Shown here in pieces: positions 11,161-22,395 of a DNA stretch of 64,000 nucleotides (the stretch's first letter is position 1; each line of letters starts with the position of its first letter). The translations under genes were made by a program, and so were the position numbers. This DNA is from Annulohypoxylon bovei var. microspora. Its lineage: Eukaryota > Ascomycota > Sordariomycetes > Xylariales > Hypoxylaceae. Under the pieces are notes generated by a model. The model had not been told where the DNA came from. It worked only from the letters and a program-made list of their open reading frames with translations, and searched no databases. The stretch spans positions 24,744 through 88,743 of the forward strand of contig MU405366.1 in NCBI GenBank assembly GCA_022836615.1. Reading direction: 5' to 3'.

Positions 11161-11730
11161 CTAGGCGCGTTGGGGCACGCTCCTCTCAGCCGCCACCTCT
11201 TCGGCGCTGGTCGGGATACGCTCCGACGCAGAAGGATAATCAGCGCCTCCCTTGCCGCGCGTGCCTTTATCTACGCCTTCAGGCAAGTCACCTCCCTTCT
11301 GACGCATACTGTCACCAATGTTCGCCCCGGTACCCTCCAAGCCAGAATGCTCTCTCTTACGTCGACTAATACGGTCACCGTGCAAGTCGCCGTGCAACTC
11401 AGCTCCTGATTGGCCTTGGATGGGCTTGCCCAAGCCGGCGTGGACTGTCTGGGATGTGCTGCCGCCTAGCGACTCCGAGGGATCAGTCAAGTGCTGGTTT
11501 TCGACGAATGAAGTATCAACTGGAGCCTCGCCCCCAGGTTGTGGTCGAAATGTATTTCCACGTGGCGCTGTGCCAGGGGCGTGCTTCTCCATATGGAACT
11601 CGGGAACAGCATCGTTGCCGACCTTGACACCGGGCTTATGACCAGTAGTGGTGAGGGGTTCTGCGGGCGGGACACGACTATGAAATTCGCCCTGATGGGC
11701 TAAGGACTCGGTGTTGCGCATTGCCGACAT
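11161..11730 (-). CDS. Conserved hydrophilic fungal protein, likely disordered
   Basis: A single-exon frame of 189 residues starting at MSAMRNTESLAHQGEFHS (ATG at 11730). An in-frame ATG 18 bases upstream is possible. The protein has no hydrophobic core. It is rich in Gly, His, Pro, Glu and Lys, with segments such as HKPGVKVGNDAVPEFHMEKH and GLEGTGANIGDSMRQKGGDLP. Similar hydrophilic proteins are widespread in filamentous ascomycetes and resemble LEA or hydrophilin stress proteins in composition. That comparison is by composition only, and the function is unknown. It has no signal peptide or membrane helix. Confidence 0.65.
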   Translation of the reverse strand: MSAMRNTESLAHQGEFHSRVPPAEPLTTTGHKPGVKVGNDAVPEFHMEKHAPGTAPRGNTFRPQPGGEAPVDTSFVENQHLTDPSESLGGSTSQTVHAGLGKPIQGQSGAELHGDLHGDRISRRKREHSGLEGTGANIGDSMRQKGGDLPEGVDKGTRGKGGADYPSASERIPTSAEEVAAERSVPQRA

Positions 11731-14363
11731 TCTATCTGTTGGTTTCAATCCGTGTAAATTGCGTTATCGAAGACAGGTTGAACTATGACGGTGTAGATAA
11801 GTAGTAGGGGGTGCTATAGTAGGCTGTTGTGAGATGAAAGATTCGACACTAGAGTTATGGGTGTAGAGCTTCATATATCAATAAATTGGCGAAAGCTCCC
11901 CCTTTCTATGATGTCAATTCTGATCTCAGAATATCGATCGCGTTTGACATGATGACAGCAAATCGTCGGAGCTTTTGCTGCGAGCTGCATTTGCCATCTT
12001 CGACTGATTGATTGATTTAGGAAACGACATGCGGTGTTACGCTTTATTCACGTCATGTCGAGCGATACGTAGTTGTAAGTAGCAAACAGGTTGTTCTTTA
12101 ACCATTTGTAGAAGACAATTGAGAACATTGAATTTATTTAAGGAATCGCGTATGAAATTTGAGGTAACTAGTTAAATATTGAATACCGACCGAGAAGCTA
12201 ATATAGCATAGTACCTAGGTACCTCTTCCTACAGTTAATATTTTAACCCTACGTCATATGTGGCTCTAAAAGTGGCTGTAATCTTTTAGATCTAGATGCA
12301 ATGTGGCCAATGCAGTGGAACTCCGATTCACTTCCAACCTTGAACCTTGAACCTTGCATAGTATGTAGGCATGGAAATACACTGTTAATATATACGGTGT
12401 GCGGTCGCACATGCACTATAAGTTAATGAGTATCGACATTGCTAAACTATCGTAGCGAGTTTAATGCGTTTCATGTAGAGTTGACTTGGTAAAAGGTAGA
12501 ATTATGAACTTGGGCAACCAAGAGAACGGAAAAGGGTCATAGCCAAAGCGTTGCGATATTTATTTTTACGCCGGCGGGCTGGCAGACTGATGGAGCAAGG
12601 CGGAAATGGTCGGGAAACTGATGTCATCGGGTGGGTTGCTATGATCTGTGCTGAGGGACATCGGATGCATGTGGTTGATGGTAGATTGTTGATCAGCCAA
12701 CCGCCCGCCGATCTACAATTAATCTAGTGGAGCAGACTGTAAACTCAACAGTACAGTACAGCAACGCAGCCGCAGTGCTTTATTTTAGAGTTCACGGTTT
12801 GCTTGGCTCCGCCGGTATTGGTACCGTTACAAAATTTATATCAACTACCTATGTACTTAGGTATCTGCCTTGCTAATTATAGGCAGGTAGGTAGGTAATT
12901 ATAACTTGATTTCAAGACTCACGACTTCGGAAGTTTCCGATTAAATATATGGTAAAGAGAGAGACTATTATACGTACCTACCTACCTACATACCTACCTG
13001 TATCAAAATATCTATAAAAGGGACACCGGGCGCATTAAACATTACCAACCAGTTTCTTGTTAATTCAAGGTTACCATACGTTACCTACATAGTGCTGGCC
13101 GGTTGGTCGGCGGTTGCTAGGCCGATTTTCAAGGGATACTACGTGATATGCACCAGTAGGATGTCAGGGCCAGTAGGCTGCCTTACTAAAAATGGTAGGA
13201 CCTTCCAAGGTTTTCGGTCAGAACTGGTGGTTGCATTGCGATTTCAATGCCAGACGCAGGAACAAAACAAGGATTAAATTAGGGGTTAGATCAACTCTCC
13301 GGGCGCTCGCGTCAGCTAAACAACTCAAATGTCCCCTAAAAAGCAGGTACATAGAAGGTGGAAGGTAGGTAAGACATGGATACGAACAACAGGAAGGGTG
13401 GACGGGGTCTAAATAAATACGAGGAACGAACATCGGGCTATCCCATAAACCTGGAAACGTTACAATTGCCCTGTCCAATTCATGCCTCTATCTTCCAACT
13501 TGCTCTATCAACGACACTATTCTAAAGCTTCCATGTCTACGCGGCTAGTCGTTCTCTACTCCAAGCAAAAACAAGAACAGCTCTTAAATTCGTTTGTACT
13601 AATATTTCAGCCCGGCGCATCTCACAGACGAGGCGCTAAACACAGCCTCAACAGCCCGCCGCCCGTGTATCATTCTACCAACCTATTAACGTCTTAAGTC
13701 GGATTGGTACTACTTAGTAGGTAGTCAAGGATAGGTACCTAATTATCAGACGATACTCCTGAGAGGAGGGCAAAGGTAGCAAAGCAAGGGGGACTTGTCT
13801 AGCAGATCTGTCGATCTAGCCCTAGGGGACTTTGATCGGCATCAATCTCCAACACTCAGCATTTCTTAAATGTCGTTGTTATTGGCCATCTCACAACCTG
13901 ACAACAACCACAACACCAACGATTCGTTCTCCCTCTCGACGCTTGAGGATCTATTAGCCTCTCCGTATTACCTATTCGCATGGAGTTCTCTCTTCTCTCG
14001 ACTACCTATATTCCACGACTACTGGATTGCTTGGTTGACTAGTGCATGTATAACACGGACTTGGAACCTGGAAACGGATTCAATCTGAACCCACTTCCCA
14101 CTTAGACCATCATATCGCTAGATATTCCATAGTATGTCATCTACTCACCATACATATCCTATCTGCGCCTATGTACATTTGTATCATCTCGTATTGGTAC
14201 AGTTTGTTACTTGCACACTCCCATGCATCTTTCTTTCTTTGTTACACGGTCTCGCTTTAGTCTTTGGTTATTGACCCACTCACGCAGAACGGCCCTTCTT
14301 CAATCCCAGTTGAGTTCTTGTTTTGGGGTTTAGGAAGGGGCCTTGCCTTCTCTTTCTGAAACC
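11731..14363. other. Long intergenic region upstream of the GH17 gene
   Basis: About 2.6 kb of non-coding DNA containing many TAGGTA/TACCTA runs (12880-12895, 12975-13000, 13715-13740). The final 500 bases are pyrimidine-rich, as expected for a long fungal 5' leader. An open frame at 13870-14088 could be an upstream ORF in the leader but has no independent support. No RNA gene or transposon protein seen. Confidence 0.45.
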
Positions 14364-16718
14364 ATGAGCCGTCGCTACTCCTTTGACTCTGACCCCGGCG
14401 AGAACGCCCCTCTCGACGATCCAAATGACCCATATTCCCAACGGCAAGCGCATTCCAATCATTCCAACCATTATCTTCGTCATCATCAACAACAACCCCC
14501 CTTGAGTCCTTCCTCCCTTGAGTCTCAACCTCCCTTTTACCAAGACAACAACTCAGTCCCCCCTTCTTCGGAACAATATCACAATTCAACACATCCTTCG
14601 CCCACCAGAGCAGGGCCGCCAAGTCACCCCAGTGCTCATCCCGACTCGGCATTTAATAGGCTACGCCAGAATAGAAGATATAGTGGAGGTGCCCAGAGAG
14701 CTGCTGCAGGAGCTGGAATTGGAGCCGGAGCCGCCGTCGGTGCTTTACCTGGAAGAGAAGTTTATGACGTGGTTGAATCGTCTTCGTCCAGACCAATTCC
14801 GCCGCCTCATCGGGAGAACAGCGTATCTACCTGGGGACACCGAGTGCCTCAGACGAACGTCACTCCTGGCGCCGACAACTTTAGCGACGCTGCCGTGGGT
14901 GGCATGTCAGGGCTTGCTATGAGCGTTGCCGAAAGAAACGCACGGGAAAGCGGACTAGAAGCCATGAGGCAACCTCAGCAATACCAGCAGTCGTATCAAG
15001 ACGCTCCGCCCCAACACCATACCTACGACGACCCCAGGGGAGCCTACGGAAATGATCGGGGCTACGACATGTCGCCAGGCTACGGTCCCAACTCCCATGG
15101 CCCGCCTGCCCAGGGATACAACTCTTCGCCTAGCCTAGCTCCGATGGGAGCCGCGGCCCTCACCCATTCAGGCCGAGGGACACCTACGCGAAGCGTACAC
15201 AGCTATTCTAGCGACCCGTTCAGGGACCCCCATATGGCGTACGGCCAAAGAATGGATCCGTACCTCGGTCAATTTAACCCCAACGATATCGACGACGACG
15301 GCGATGATGGTCTCGAGTATCGTCGCTCCGCTCGGAATAGTATTCTGAGCCTAGGCGGATCTACCAATCGAGGCAATGCCGCTCCGGCTGGTGCTGCTGG
15401 TGTCGCCGGTGCCGCGGCCGCTGGTGGCGTAATGGGCGGACTGATGGGAAGAAACCGAAACAGCGCCGTTAATTATGACCCAGTACAAAACACGAGCGCA
15501 GCAGGCAACCTAGGGGCCGCAGGTGGGTACGAGATGGGCGCGAAGACAGAAAAGCAGTCCGAATGGTTGTCGGGTCAGAAGAGTAGTCGAAAGAAGTGGA
15601 AATGGTTTATCTTGATCCTCGTCGGTCTCGCCATAGCAGGCGGGATAGCGGGCGGCGTCGTCGGTGGGATCTTGTCGAATAAGAAAAGTGGTAGTAGTAG
15701 CGGTGGCGGCGCTGACGGAGTTCAGTCGGCTGATTCGGATTCTGCAAAGAACGGTGATCTAGGCATCGACTCGGACGAGATTCGAGCGCTGATGAATAAC
15801 CCCAACCTACACAAGGTCTTCCCGGGTGTCGACTATACGCCTATTAACGTGCAGTTCCCGGATTGCCTTAAGAACCCGCCCTCCCAGAACAATGTCACTC
15901 GGGACGTGGCCGTCCTCTCGCAGCTGACCAACACAATTCGACTCTACGGCACCGACTGCAACCAGACGGAGATGACAATCCATGCTCTAAAACAGCTGAA
16001 GCTCGAGAACGACATAAAGATCTGGCTCGGCGTATGGCAGGACGGCAACGATACCACCAACAAGCGCCAGCTCAGCAGGATGTGGAACATCCTCGACGAG
16101 TATGGAGCCGAGCCGTTCAAGGGACTCATCATTGGCAACGAGATCTTGTTCCGAAAACAGATGACCACTACGCAGCTTAGTAACCTCCTGGATTCGGTAA
16201 GATCGAACTTGACTACTCATGATTGGAACCTCCCCGTCGCCACGAGCGATCTCGGCGACAATTGGGATTCCCAACTGGCACAAATCAGCGACTACATCAT
16301 GGGCAACATCCACCCCTTCTTTGCCGGCGTCAACGCCAAGGAGGCCGCCTCGTGGACCTGGTCATTCTGGGAGAACAAGGCCAATTCATTCTTCAAGGCC
16401 GACAATGAGAAGAACGTCATCTCCGAAATTGGCTGGCCGACACAAGGTGGGACCGACTGCGGCGACGCCAGCGTCACGGACTGTCCTAACGGCTCGGTCG
16501 CTGGCATTGACGAGCTGAACACGCTGATGGAGGGCTGGGTCTGCCAAGCACTCGCGAACGGAACCAACTACTTCTGGTTCGAGATGTTCGACGAACCGTG
16601 GAAGATCAGTTTCGACACGCCCGGTAAAGAATGGGAAGATCAGTGGGGCCTAATGGATGTCAATAGGAACCTGAAGGAAGGCGTCAAGATTCCCGACTGC
16701 GGTGGCAAGACTGTCTAA
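14364..16718 (+). CDS. btgC: GH17 endo-1,3-beta-glucosidase, type II membrane protein (BtgC type)
   Basis: A single exon of 784 residues from the ATG at 14364 (MSRRYSFDSD). The cytoplasmic N-terminus of about 400 residues is Pro/Gln/Ser/Gly-rich and disordered. A transmembrane helix follows at about 413-440 (WFILILVGLAIAGG), then a short Ser/Gly linker and a GH17 domain at about 480-780. The catalytic residues are visible: the acid/base in GNEILF (Glu593) and the nucleophile in SEIGWP (Glu688). The enzyme acts on beta-1,3-glucan in wall assembly or remodelling; the plasma membrane orientation follows from known BtgC proteins. The length matches Aspergillus BtgC proteins well. I chose the ATG over an upstream in-frame TTG. 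Confidence 0.92.
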   Translation: MSRRYSFDSDPGENAPLDDPNDPYSQRQAHSNHSNHYLRHHQQQPPLSPSSLESQPPFYQDNNSVPPSSEQYHNSTHPSPTRAGPPSHPSAHPDSAFNRLRQNRRYSGGAQRAAAGAGIGAGAAVGALPGREVYDVVESSSSRPIPPPHRENSVSTWGHRVPQTNVTPGADNFSDAAVGGMSGLAMSVAERNARESGLEAMRQPQQYQQSYQDAPPQHHTYDDPRGAYGNDRGYDMSPGYGPNSHGPPAQGYNSSPSLAPMGAAALTHSGRGTPTRSVHSYSSDPFRDPHMAYGQRMDPYLGQFNPNDIDDDGDDGLEYRRSARNSILSLGGSTNRGNAAPAGAAGVAGAAAAGGVMGGLMGRNRNSAVNYDPVQNTSAAGNLGAAGGYEMGAKTEKQSEWLSGQKSSRKKWKWFILILVGLAIAGGIAGGVVGGILSNKKSGSSSGGGADGVQSADSDSAKNGDLGIDSDEIRALMNNPNLHKVFPGVDYTPINVQFPDCLKNPPSQNNVTRDVAVLSQLTNTIRLYGTDCNQTEMTIHALKQLKLENDIKIWLGVWQDGNDTTNKRQLSRMWNILDEYGAEPFKGLIIGNEILFRKQMTTTQLSNLLDSVRSNLTTHDWNLPVATSDLGDNWDSQLAQISDYIMGNIHPFFAGVNAKEAASWTWSFWENKANSFFKADNEKNVISEIGWPTQGGTDCGDASVTDCPNGSVAGIDELNTLMEGWVCQALANGTNYFWFEMFDEPWKISFDTPGKEWEDQWGLMDVNRNLKEGVKIPDCGGKTV

Positions 16719-17780
16719 GCGGTTCAAGCTAATTTAGTGTTCTAAACGGGCACAACAATGCGTTATCGTAACGATATAAGAGAATGGCGAAAGCGTTCTG
16801 AGCGGCTATCTGATTGGCGCGGAATATACTTCCACGGTGTTTCTAAGCTTGAGAAAAGACGAAGGGTTTTGTTATACCACACTGGGCGATGTCGGTATTT
16901 TCGAGGCTCACTACCTGCATGCGTCGATCGAGATAAAAGGATATGGCACGAACAAGTCCCGGATGGAGTTTGGTATTTGGTTTTGACGGTTATTCTTTCG
17001 CCGTTCTAATTCCCGGCGCTAGGAACTAAGCGAATGCAGCATTAGAGTATCAATGTGAGGTATGACTATGAGGCCGGGCGGGTGAACATGATGGACGCGC
17101 ACTTTGCATTTCCCCGGGGTACGGCTTTATCATTTGCGGTGTCCGGGGTGCTTGGTTTGGTATACATTATGTCGAGATGTATTAGAGCTTCGAGCGGGCT
17201 AATATCTGGCTGGCGCTAGAGCGCCGAGTCGGATACCTTTGCGTGCTCAAGATACCTAGGTAGACGGTTAATACATACAAACGACATGAAATCTGATAGT
17301 TACGAACCTACTCACAATTTATAACAGAAATCCCGTACCTGCATGACGCGTCATAGTCCTGGCCCCACCGGCCACATACGTAACTTCACCCCAGGTTGAA
17401 GAACCCATCCAATAGCATTGAATACCCAGTATGGATCGAAACGTTCAAACTTAACCAGCTCTTCATTAGGTAGTTTTCTTGACCCCTTCGGATTCATCCA
17501 CCAATCTATATCTGTCTGAAAAATAGTTTTAAGATACCTAGGCTCACGAACGTGAATTCAGATGGCAATCAACAGATATCTACAAGCATCACGCTTAACT
17601 TAATAACATTATTACATAGGTCTTCATTAAAATTACTAGCGGCTTATTCTACCTCCAGGTGCATCCTGTCCATCATATTTACCATTTTGCTATTTGCCGT
17701 GGATGACCGATATGCCATACTTCCTCTCAGTTTATTTGATTTGATATCACAGTTGTGCGGGGTTTGTGCAATTACATGCA
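16719..17780. other. Intergenic between convergent genes
   Basis: The 3' flanks of the GH17 gene and of the orphan at 17781-18338. A small open frame at 16758-17009 follows the GH17 stop closely and is more likely 3' untranslated sequence than a gene. Confidence 0.45.
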
Positions 17781-18338
17781 TCAAGCACACAGTTCCTGTA
17801 AAAGTTTAAGGGTGGCCGATTCTTCACTCTTAATCGCGTCGTATGCGCAGTTCAAATTATTTGATAGCCTTGCTAGTGTTTCGTCAATGTTCTCGGGATG
17901 GTCAGCTTCCTTCTTCTGGGAACTTGCCCCGGTAGAGTCTACACAAGAAGAGTATGGGTTTGTGGTAAACTCAGCGTACGATTCCGGGCTGCATATTTCG
18001 TAGCTACAATGACTTTCGGTAGATTCGAGCGTCGTGGCGGACTGTGCTTTAACCTCGAATGATTGAACTTCGCTGACCTTGCTGTCACCATAGTTTGAGG
18101 CGGTGTCATTGCTGTCTAAGTCAGTATGTCCTTCCTCTACTTCTCTAGGGGCCTTGTTCCTAAATGTGGCAGGGTCAAATGTGACTCTCTCCACTGTGGC
18201 CTTGAGGCGAAGTTGGAGCTCGCTCATTCCATCCAAATGGATGTCATCTCGTCCAGTCGTTGAAATAAGGTGGGTTGAACAAAAATTATCTGCGTTATGT
18301 AGTGGAATGGAAACTTTGAATTGGGGTTTCGGTGCCAT
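17781..18338 (-). CDS. Orphan protein, unknown function
   Basis: An intronless frame of 185 residues from the ATG at 18338 (MAPKPQFKVSIPLHNAD); 16 more codons upstream remain open. The first 70 residues look folded (LQLRLKATVERVTFDPATF). The rest is acidic, Ser/Thr-rich and low in complexity up to a short helical end (ETLARLSNNLNCAYDAIKSE). There is no signal peptide, membrane helix or known motif. It is divergently placed with the SWIM-RING gene across a 680-base shared promoter. Family unknown; its status as a gene rests on length and composition only. Confidence 0.5.
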   Translation of the reverse strand: MAPKPQFKVSIPLHNADNFCSTHLISTTGRDDIHLDGMSELQLRLKATVERVTFDPATFRNKAPREVEEGHTDLDSNDTASNYGDSKVSEVQSFEVKAQSATTLESTESHCSYEICSPESYAEFTTNPYSSCVDSTGASSQKKEADHPENIDETLARLSNNLNCAYDAIKSEESATLKLLQELCA

Positions 18339-19018
18339 TTTTTCTTCCGAAACAAGAGAAGAGTAGGTGGTGAAATACCTGCACAAGTAGCTTACCTACC
18401 TGTAGTTTCAGGAAGATACCTAAATATGTGATTATGATTCTAGGTCCTGCTTGGGATTATGTACCAAAGACAATTATGAGAAAAATATTCTGTTAGAATG
18501 CCTTACATTGACCGATGATACAGGTATCTTCGATGCTATAATTTGATCGATGAGGAGCTACGGTTAGCTTATCTACTATTTGTATTTGAATGTAGATATA
18601 CTAGGTAGGAAATGATATTTGTTTTAATTGTTAGCCTTGTCAATGAAATCCTTTAAAAACAAGGACGAAGAGTTTCTACAATGGGTTTGTCTTTGTCAAG
18701 TGCTAAAAATATCACAATTACCTTCCATGTTTTTGTAACTGAAAACACCACGTGACTCGGCGTCAGTTTGGTGAGGCTTGATAAAGCGGGGACAATTACG
18801 TAGGTGGTGCATGGTTGAAGTAGGTATGTACCTAGGTACGAAGTACGTTTTTTAATAACCGTCAAACGGAACATTGAAGCTGGGAACCACCTGCATCAAT
18901 TCAACTTCAACTCTTATCGGTACAGTGAAAATTCACCTATGTAGGTAGATTAGGTAAAATATCTACCTAGTTCTTCATTAGTTACGTTTGCATAACGCTA
19001 TAATTGAAGCTCGATAAT
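18339..19018. other. Shared promoter region of two divergent genes
   Basis: 680 bases between the start codons of the orphan (minus) and the SWIM-RING gene (plus). It contains several TAGGTA/TACCTA blocks, including a TACCTAGGTA palindrome near 18828-18838. No gene. Confidence 0.5.
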
Positions 19019-20120
19019 ATGGGTGCGCAACACGAACCCTACGCCTCGACTGATGCGCGTGCTCCATCGCGCAAACGCAAGGCGCCCGTTTCTCTACAAT
19101 ACGACAACGACGGGGAACAGGCCGATGATTACGAACAGGAAGAAGATCAGAAACCTAAGAAGTCAAGGAAAAAAGCTGAAATCACAGAAAAGCGCCTGAG
19201 GAGGTCAATATTCCCGTCTCTATTCAATTTCAAGACAAAAAAAAGCTGACGTCCATCTCTAGATTTCGTGCCGAGCCGCCTCATGATTTCACTGCTATCT
19301 ATTATCGAGCGACATCACAGAGGTCAATATTTCGTACTTTTCTACATAGAGATATATATCTGATAGTCCACATATATATCCGATGGTATAGATAAGTATA
19401 TAAGCTGACTTACTGCGTCTCCTTAGGTTTTTCGTACTTGGAAGAACTCGTAATGGCACGGCTTGTTGTCCTGAGGAATCCGTCGAGCTGACCGGCTCTA
19501 CTGGCAACATCTACGTCGTTCATATTGCGCAGAAGCCTACCTGTACCTGCCCTCACGCTCAAAGCGGGCACCAGTGCAAGCATGTAATATATGTTAGTCA
19601 TGTATTGTCACGTGGTAATATTTCACGATATCTAACTGTAGTTGACTAGGTCTTGTCGAGAGTCCTCCGCGCACGCTTCGATCTCGTCTATCAGCTCGCT
19701 TTGCTCACTAGCGAGCTTCAAGAGATCTTCGCAAATGCTCCTCCCATAGAGTCCGCCGACCAACCGGGCGCAAAGACGCATGACAAGAATCGCAAACCCT
19801 TGGAAGGCGATTGCCCGATCTGTTTCAGTCCTTTCGAAGCTGCCGAGGATACCGTCTATTGCCAAACTACGTGTGGCAACAATATTCATAAGGAATGTTT
19901 CGAGATGTGGGCGGCCACCAAGCGCAAGAGTGCCAAGGATCAGGTTACTTGTCCTATGTGTCGCACTCCTTGGCAGGGCGACGATGACATGGTCAAGAAG
20001 ATCAAGAATACAGGTATCGTTGGACACGACGGCTACGTGAATGTAGCCGACCAGCTCGGCATTAGCGGCGAGAGGGGTGAGATTGCCTACCCACATATTT
20101 CTCAGAGAGGCGTTGGCTAA
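19019..20120 (+). CDS. SWIM and RING zinc-finger protein, probable E3 ubiquitin ligase
   Basis: Four exons, 19019-19203, 19263-19322, 19427-19592 and 19650-20120, give 293 residues in exact frame. The N-terminus is basic with SRKRKAP and KPKKSRKKAE, likely nuclear signals. A SWIM finger lies at about 118-135 (CTCPHAQSGHQCKHVIYVLSRVL), with the pattern CxC, eight residues, CxH. A RING finger lies at about 192-250 (CPICFSPF, then CGNNIHKECFEMW, then CPMC). The same domain order occurs in metazoan ZSWIM2-type E3 ligases and in uncharacterised fungal proteins. Ubiquitin ligase activity is inferred from the RING. Continuation of VIY into VLSRVL across intron 3 supports its acceptor at 19648-19649. 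Confidence 0.88.
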
Positions 20121-20669
20121 TGTCAGATCGTAGACTTCAGCTCGTATTATCACGTCCCACGCTCAGGTGCGCGCTATAGAGGGTGGTAGTGGTGAGATGT
20201 CTGCACCATACCGAATTGTTTACCACTTGATTTGATTGCTTCGCAGTAACATGTGTATCTTGATCTAATGATATACCAAGCTAATGACACAGATGGAGAA
20301 GATGGCTTGGCCTCCTTAGTGTCGAGATGATGGTTATTTCTCGAACTTGACAGGGCTTCCAGTCTGTTGATAACTCTGCTGATATTAGAAGGTGGGACAA
20401 TGGAATGGCCGGGATATGGTTTAGTGTGGCTTCTGCCTATACCTTGCTTACGGCTATCCTAAGTGTGGTCATTTAGCGTTTCTTCCTGTGAGGTTACAAA
20501 CTGGTTACAATTAATAACGAGAAAAACGGTTCAACGAAAAATTCGGTATATTAGCTAACTCTGACTTGTAGGGTGTGTCATGAACCTAACCCAGACTACT
20601 GACTAACTTAGGTAGGTTTCCATATGCACCGTCGTCATACATCGTATAATGCATCACAGTAGCGGTGGA
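20121..20669. other. Intergenic between convergent genes
   Basis: The 3' flanks of the SWIM-RING gene and of the NTF2-like gene. No coding frame, RNA or repeat of note. Confidence 0.5.
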
Positions 20670-21514
20670 TTAAGAGGAACCATCTCGTGACGCCTTTAAT
20701 TTCAGATCTTCCTCTTCATCCTTCGGGACCGTCACGAATGCAGGAACAGTTATCGCATTCAGCTTTCGAAATGCCTAAGAATAACTACAAGTTAGCGAAC
20801 TGGCGTCGTGTATCTACGGACCTCCGAAGTAACATCTCTTCACTCAGAAGATCAGCCAGCCACCTGTGGTATCGATCAACGCCACCACTAAGTAACTTAA
20901 TAACCGGAAGTGTTCATTGGCTAGGAGAAGACTCACATCGCTAATCATACCCTCAGGCAGCTTGTCGTTCCATCGATCTTCGACTTTTTCAATCTTGCCA
21001 TCCTGTCCGACGTTGATACGCACCACAGAGTTTATGGTCTGCCCTGCCCCGATGCCTTTCAGTGTATATCTGTTCGATAGCTTTACCTCGACAGGATTTC
21101 CGGCCGACGTCACACTATGACTCTGTATCTGGATTGGACTAAACAAGGCAGGAAGCCCGTACCATTGCGCCGCGAATTTATTGTACCCTGACGCAACCGT
21201 GATCGGATCGGCGAAGGTAGCATCTTGAGACCATAGCGACAGGTGCTTGAGAGTTGGGTTACCTTCGAACAGCTGCTTTCGATTGTCAATCACTGATTGT
21301 TAATTCCATCTCACCATCCCGATTTAAGGAAGCAGACGCAAGCGTGTTTATTTCAAGACCAGGTAGGTACACGTACATCTAATACGCTACCCACAAGCAA
21401 CTTTTGGTGTGGCGAGAGCTTGACACCTGGAGCCTCGTTTACTCGCGCGTTCCTAATCCCGACCGATTCAAACGATGCCGTTTTGGAAGGAGTCTCAGCC
21501 GTACTCGTCGACAT
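20670..21514 (-). CDS. NTF2/SnoaL-like fold protein
   Basis: Three exons, 21377-21514, 20937-21272 and 20670-20774, give 192 residues in exact frame. The start is MSTSTAETPSKTASFESVG; the frame remains open upstream but that part is not protein-like. The core (KLSPHQKLLVGSVLDLFEG, then LWSQDATFADPITVASGYNK, then NSVVRINVGQDGKIEKVEDRW) has the helix then curved-sheet pattern of small NTF2-like or SnoaL-like fungal proteins. The C-terminus is short and acidic to lysine-rich (VPKDEEEDLKLKA). Members include hydrolases, isomerases and ligand-binding proteins, so the activity cannot be predicted. No signal peptide, so probably cytosolic. Confidence 0.8.
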
Positions 21515-22395
21515 TGCTTTGGATGGCTGTATTTCGAACGCGATTCTTCGTCTCTTGACCAGGCAGTTTATTGCAGTCTCAACTAGTCTTGGTGAGTGAA
21601 TTGCCCACGATCTTGATAGTTGGATAGGAATCATTCGCAAATATTGATCTAACTCATAAAATTGCTCAAGTACCTTGTTGAATAGATGCTTTATATCCAA
21701 CAATGGGGCGATGTTCGATTGAGAGCACTTAAGTAAGTGTCCACCTAGTTGGTAAAAATCCAATGTTTCAGAATACATCTGTCATACAACCCTTATTATC
21801 TATGCCGTCCCCGTCATCGATTCTTCTTTGTGGGACCTTGATGACTTCAGCGTTCTAATCCCTTGTAGCCCTTTCTTGACGTCATAATATCTTCGCGATC
21901 GAAATTGAGAGACAGACAAGGTTCTTTACCTAGGTAAGTTAGACAGTAAGCTTCCTAGTACTCTGGAACTCCCTTCGCATCCTACATGGATAAAGTTATC
22001 TGCTAGGTACTAGGTAGTCGGGTAGGTATATACCAATGCCTAGGTATTTGTCTCTTTTATGCATCACGTTTGTGGGACGGCCCGTTCCCGATATAGGTAT
22101 TTTGCTCGTCTACTAGGGATTACTGCTATTAACCTTAGTCACTGCAGATGGACAACTTCCCGAGTGTCGCACTGGTAGAGGGAAGCATCTTTCGTACTAT
22201 TCAGCTATAGCAATCTTCTCTGACCAGACATGCACTTACATGCCAGACTACCTAGTAATCCACCCCATCTCTCGCGGCGATCAAAGCCAACATACAGCAG
22301 TATCCTAGCCAGAGAGCAAGCATATGAAGTCCATATTGCTATCTGAACATCACAGCGGCATTGATGTGCAGACTTCGGCTATCATCAGATTAGAG
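21515..22395. other. Intergenic
   Basis: Promoter side of the NTF2-like gene and 3' flank of the helicase gene. It holds TAGGTA-type runs near 21930-22045 and no gene. Confidence 0.5.

Noticed and set aside
13870..14088. 72-residue open frame upstream of the GH17 gene.
   Set aside because: Low complexity and within the probable 5' leader. At most an upstream ORF, with no independent support.
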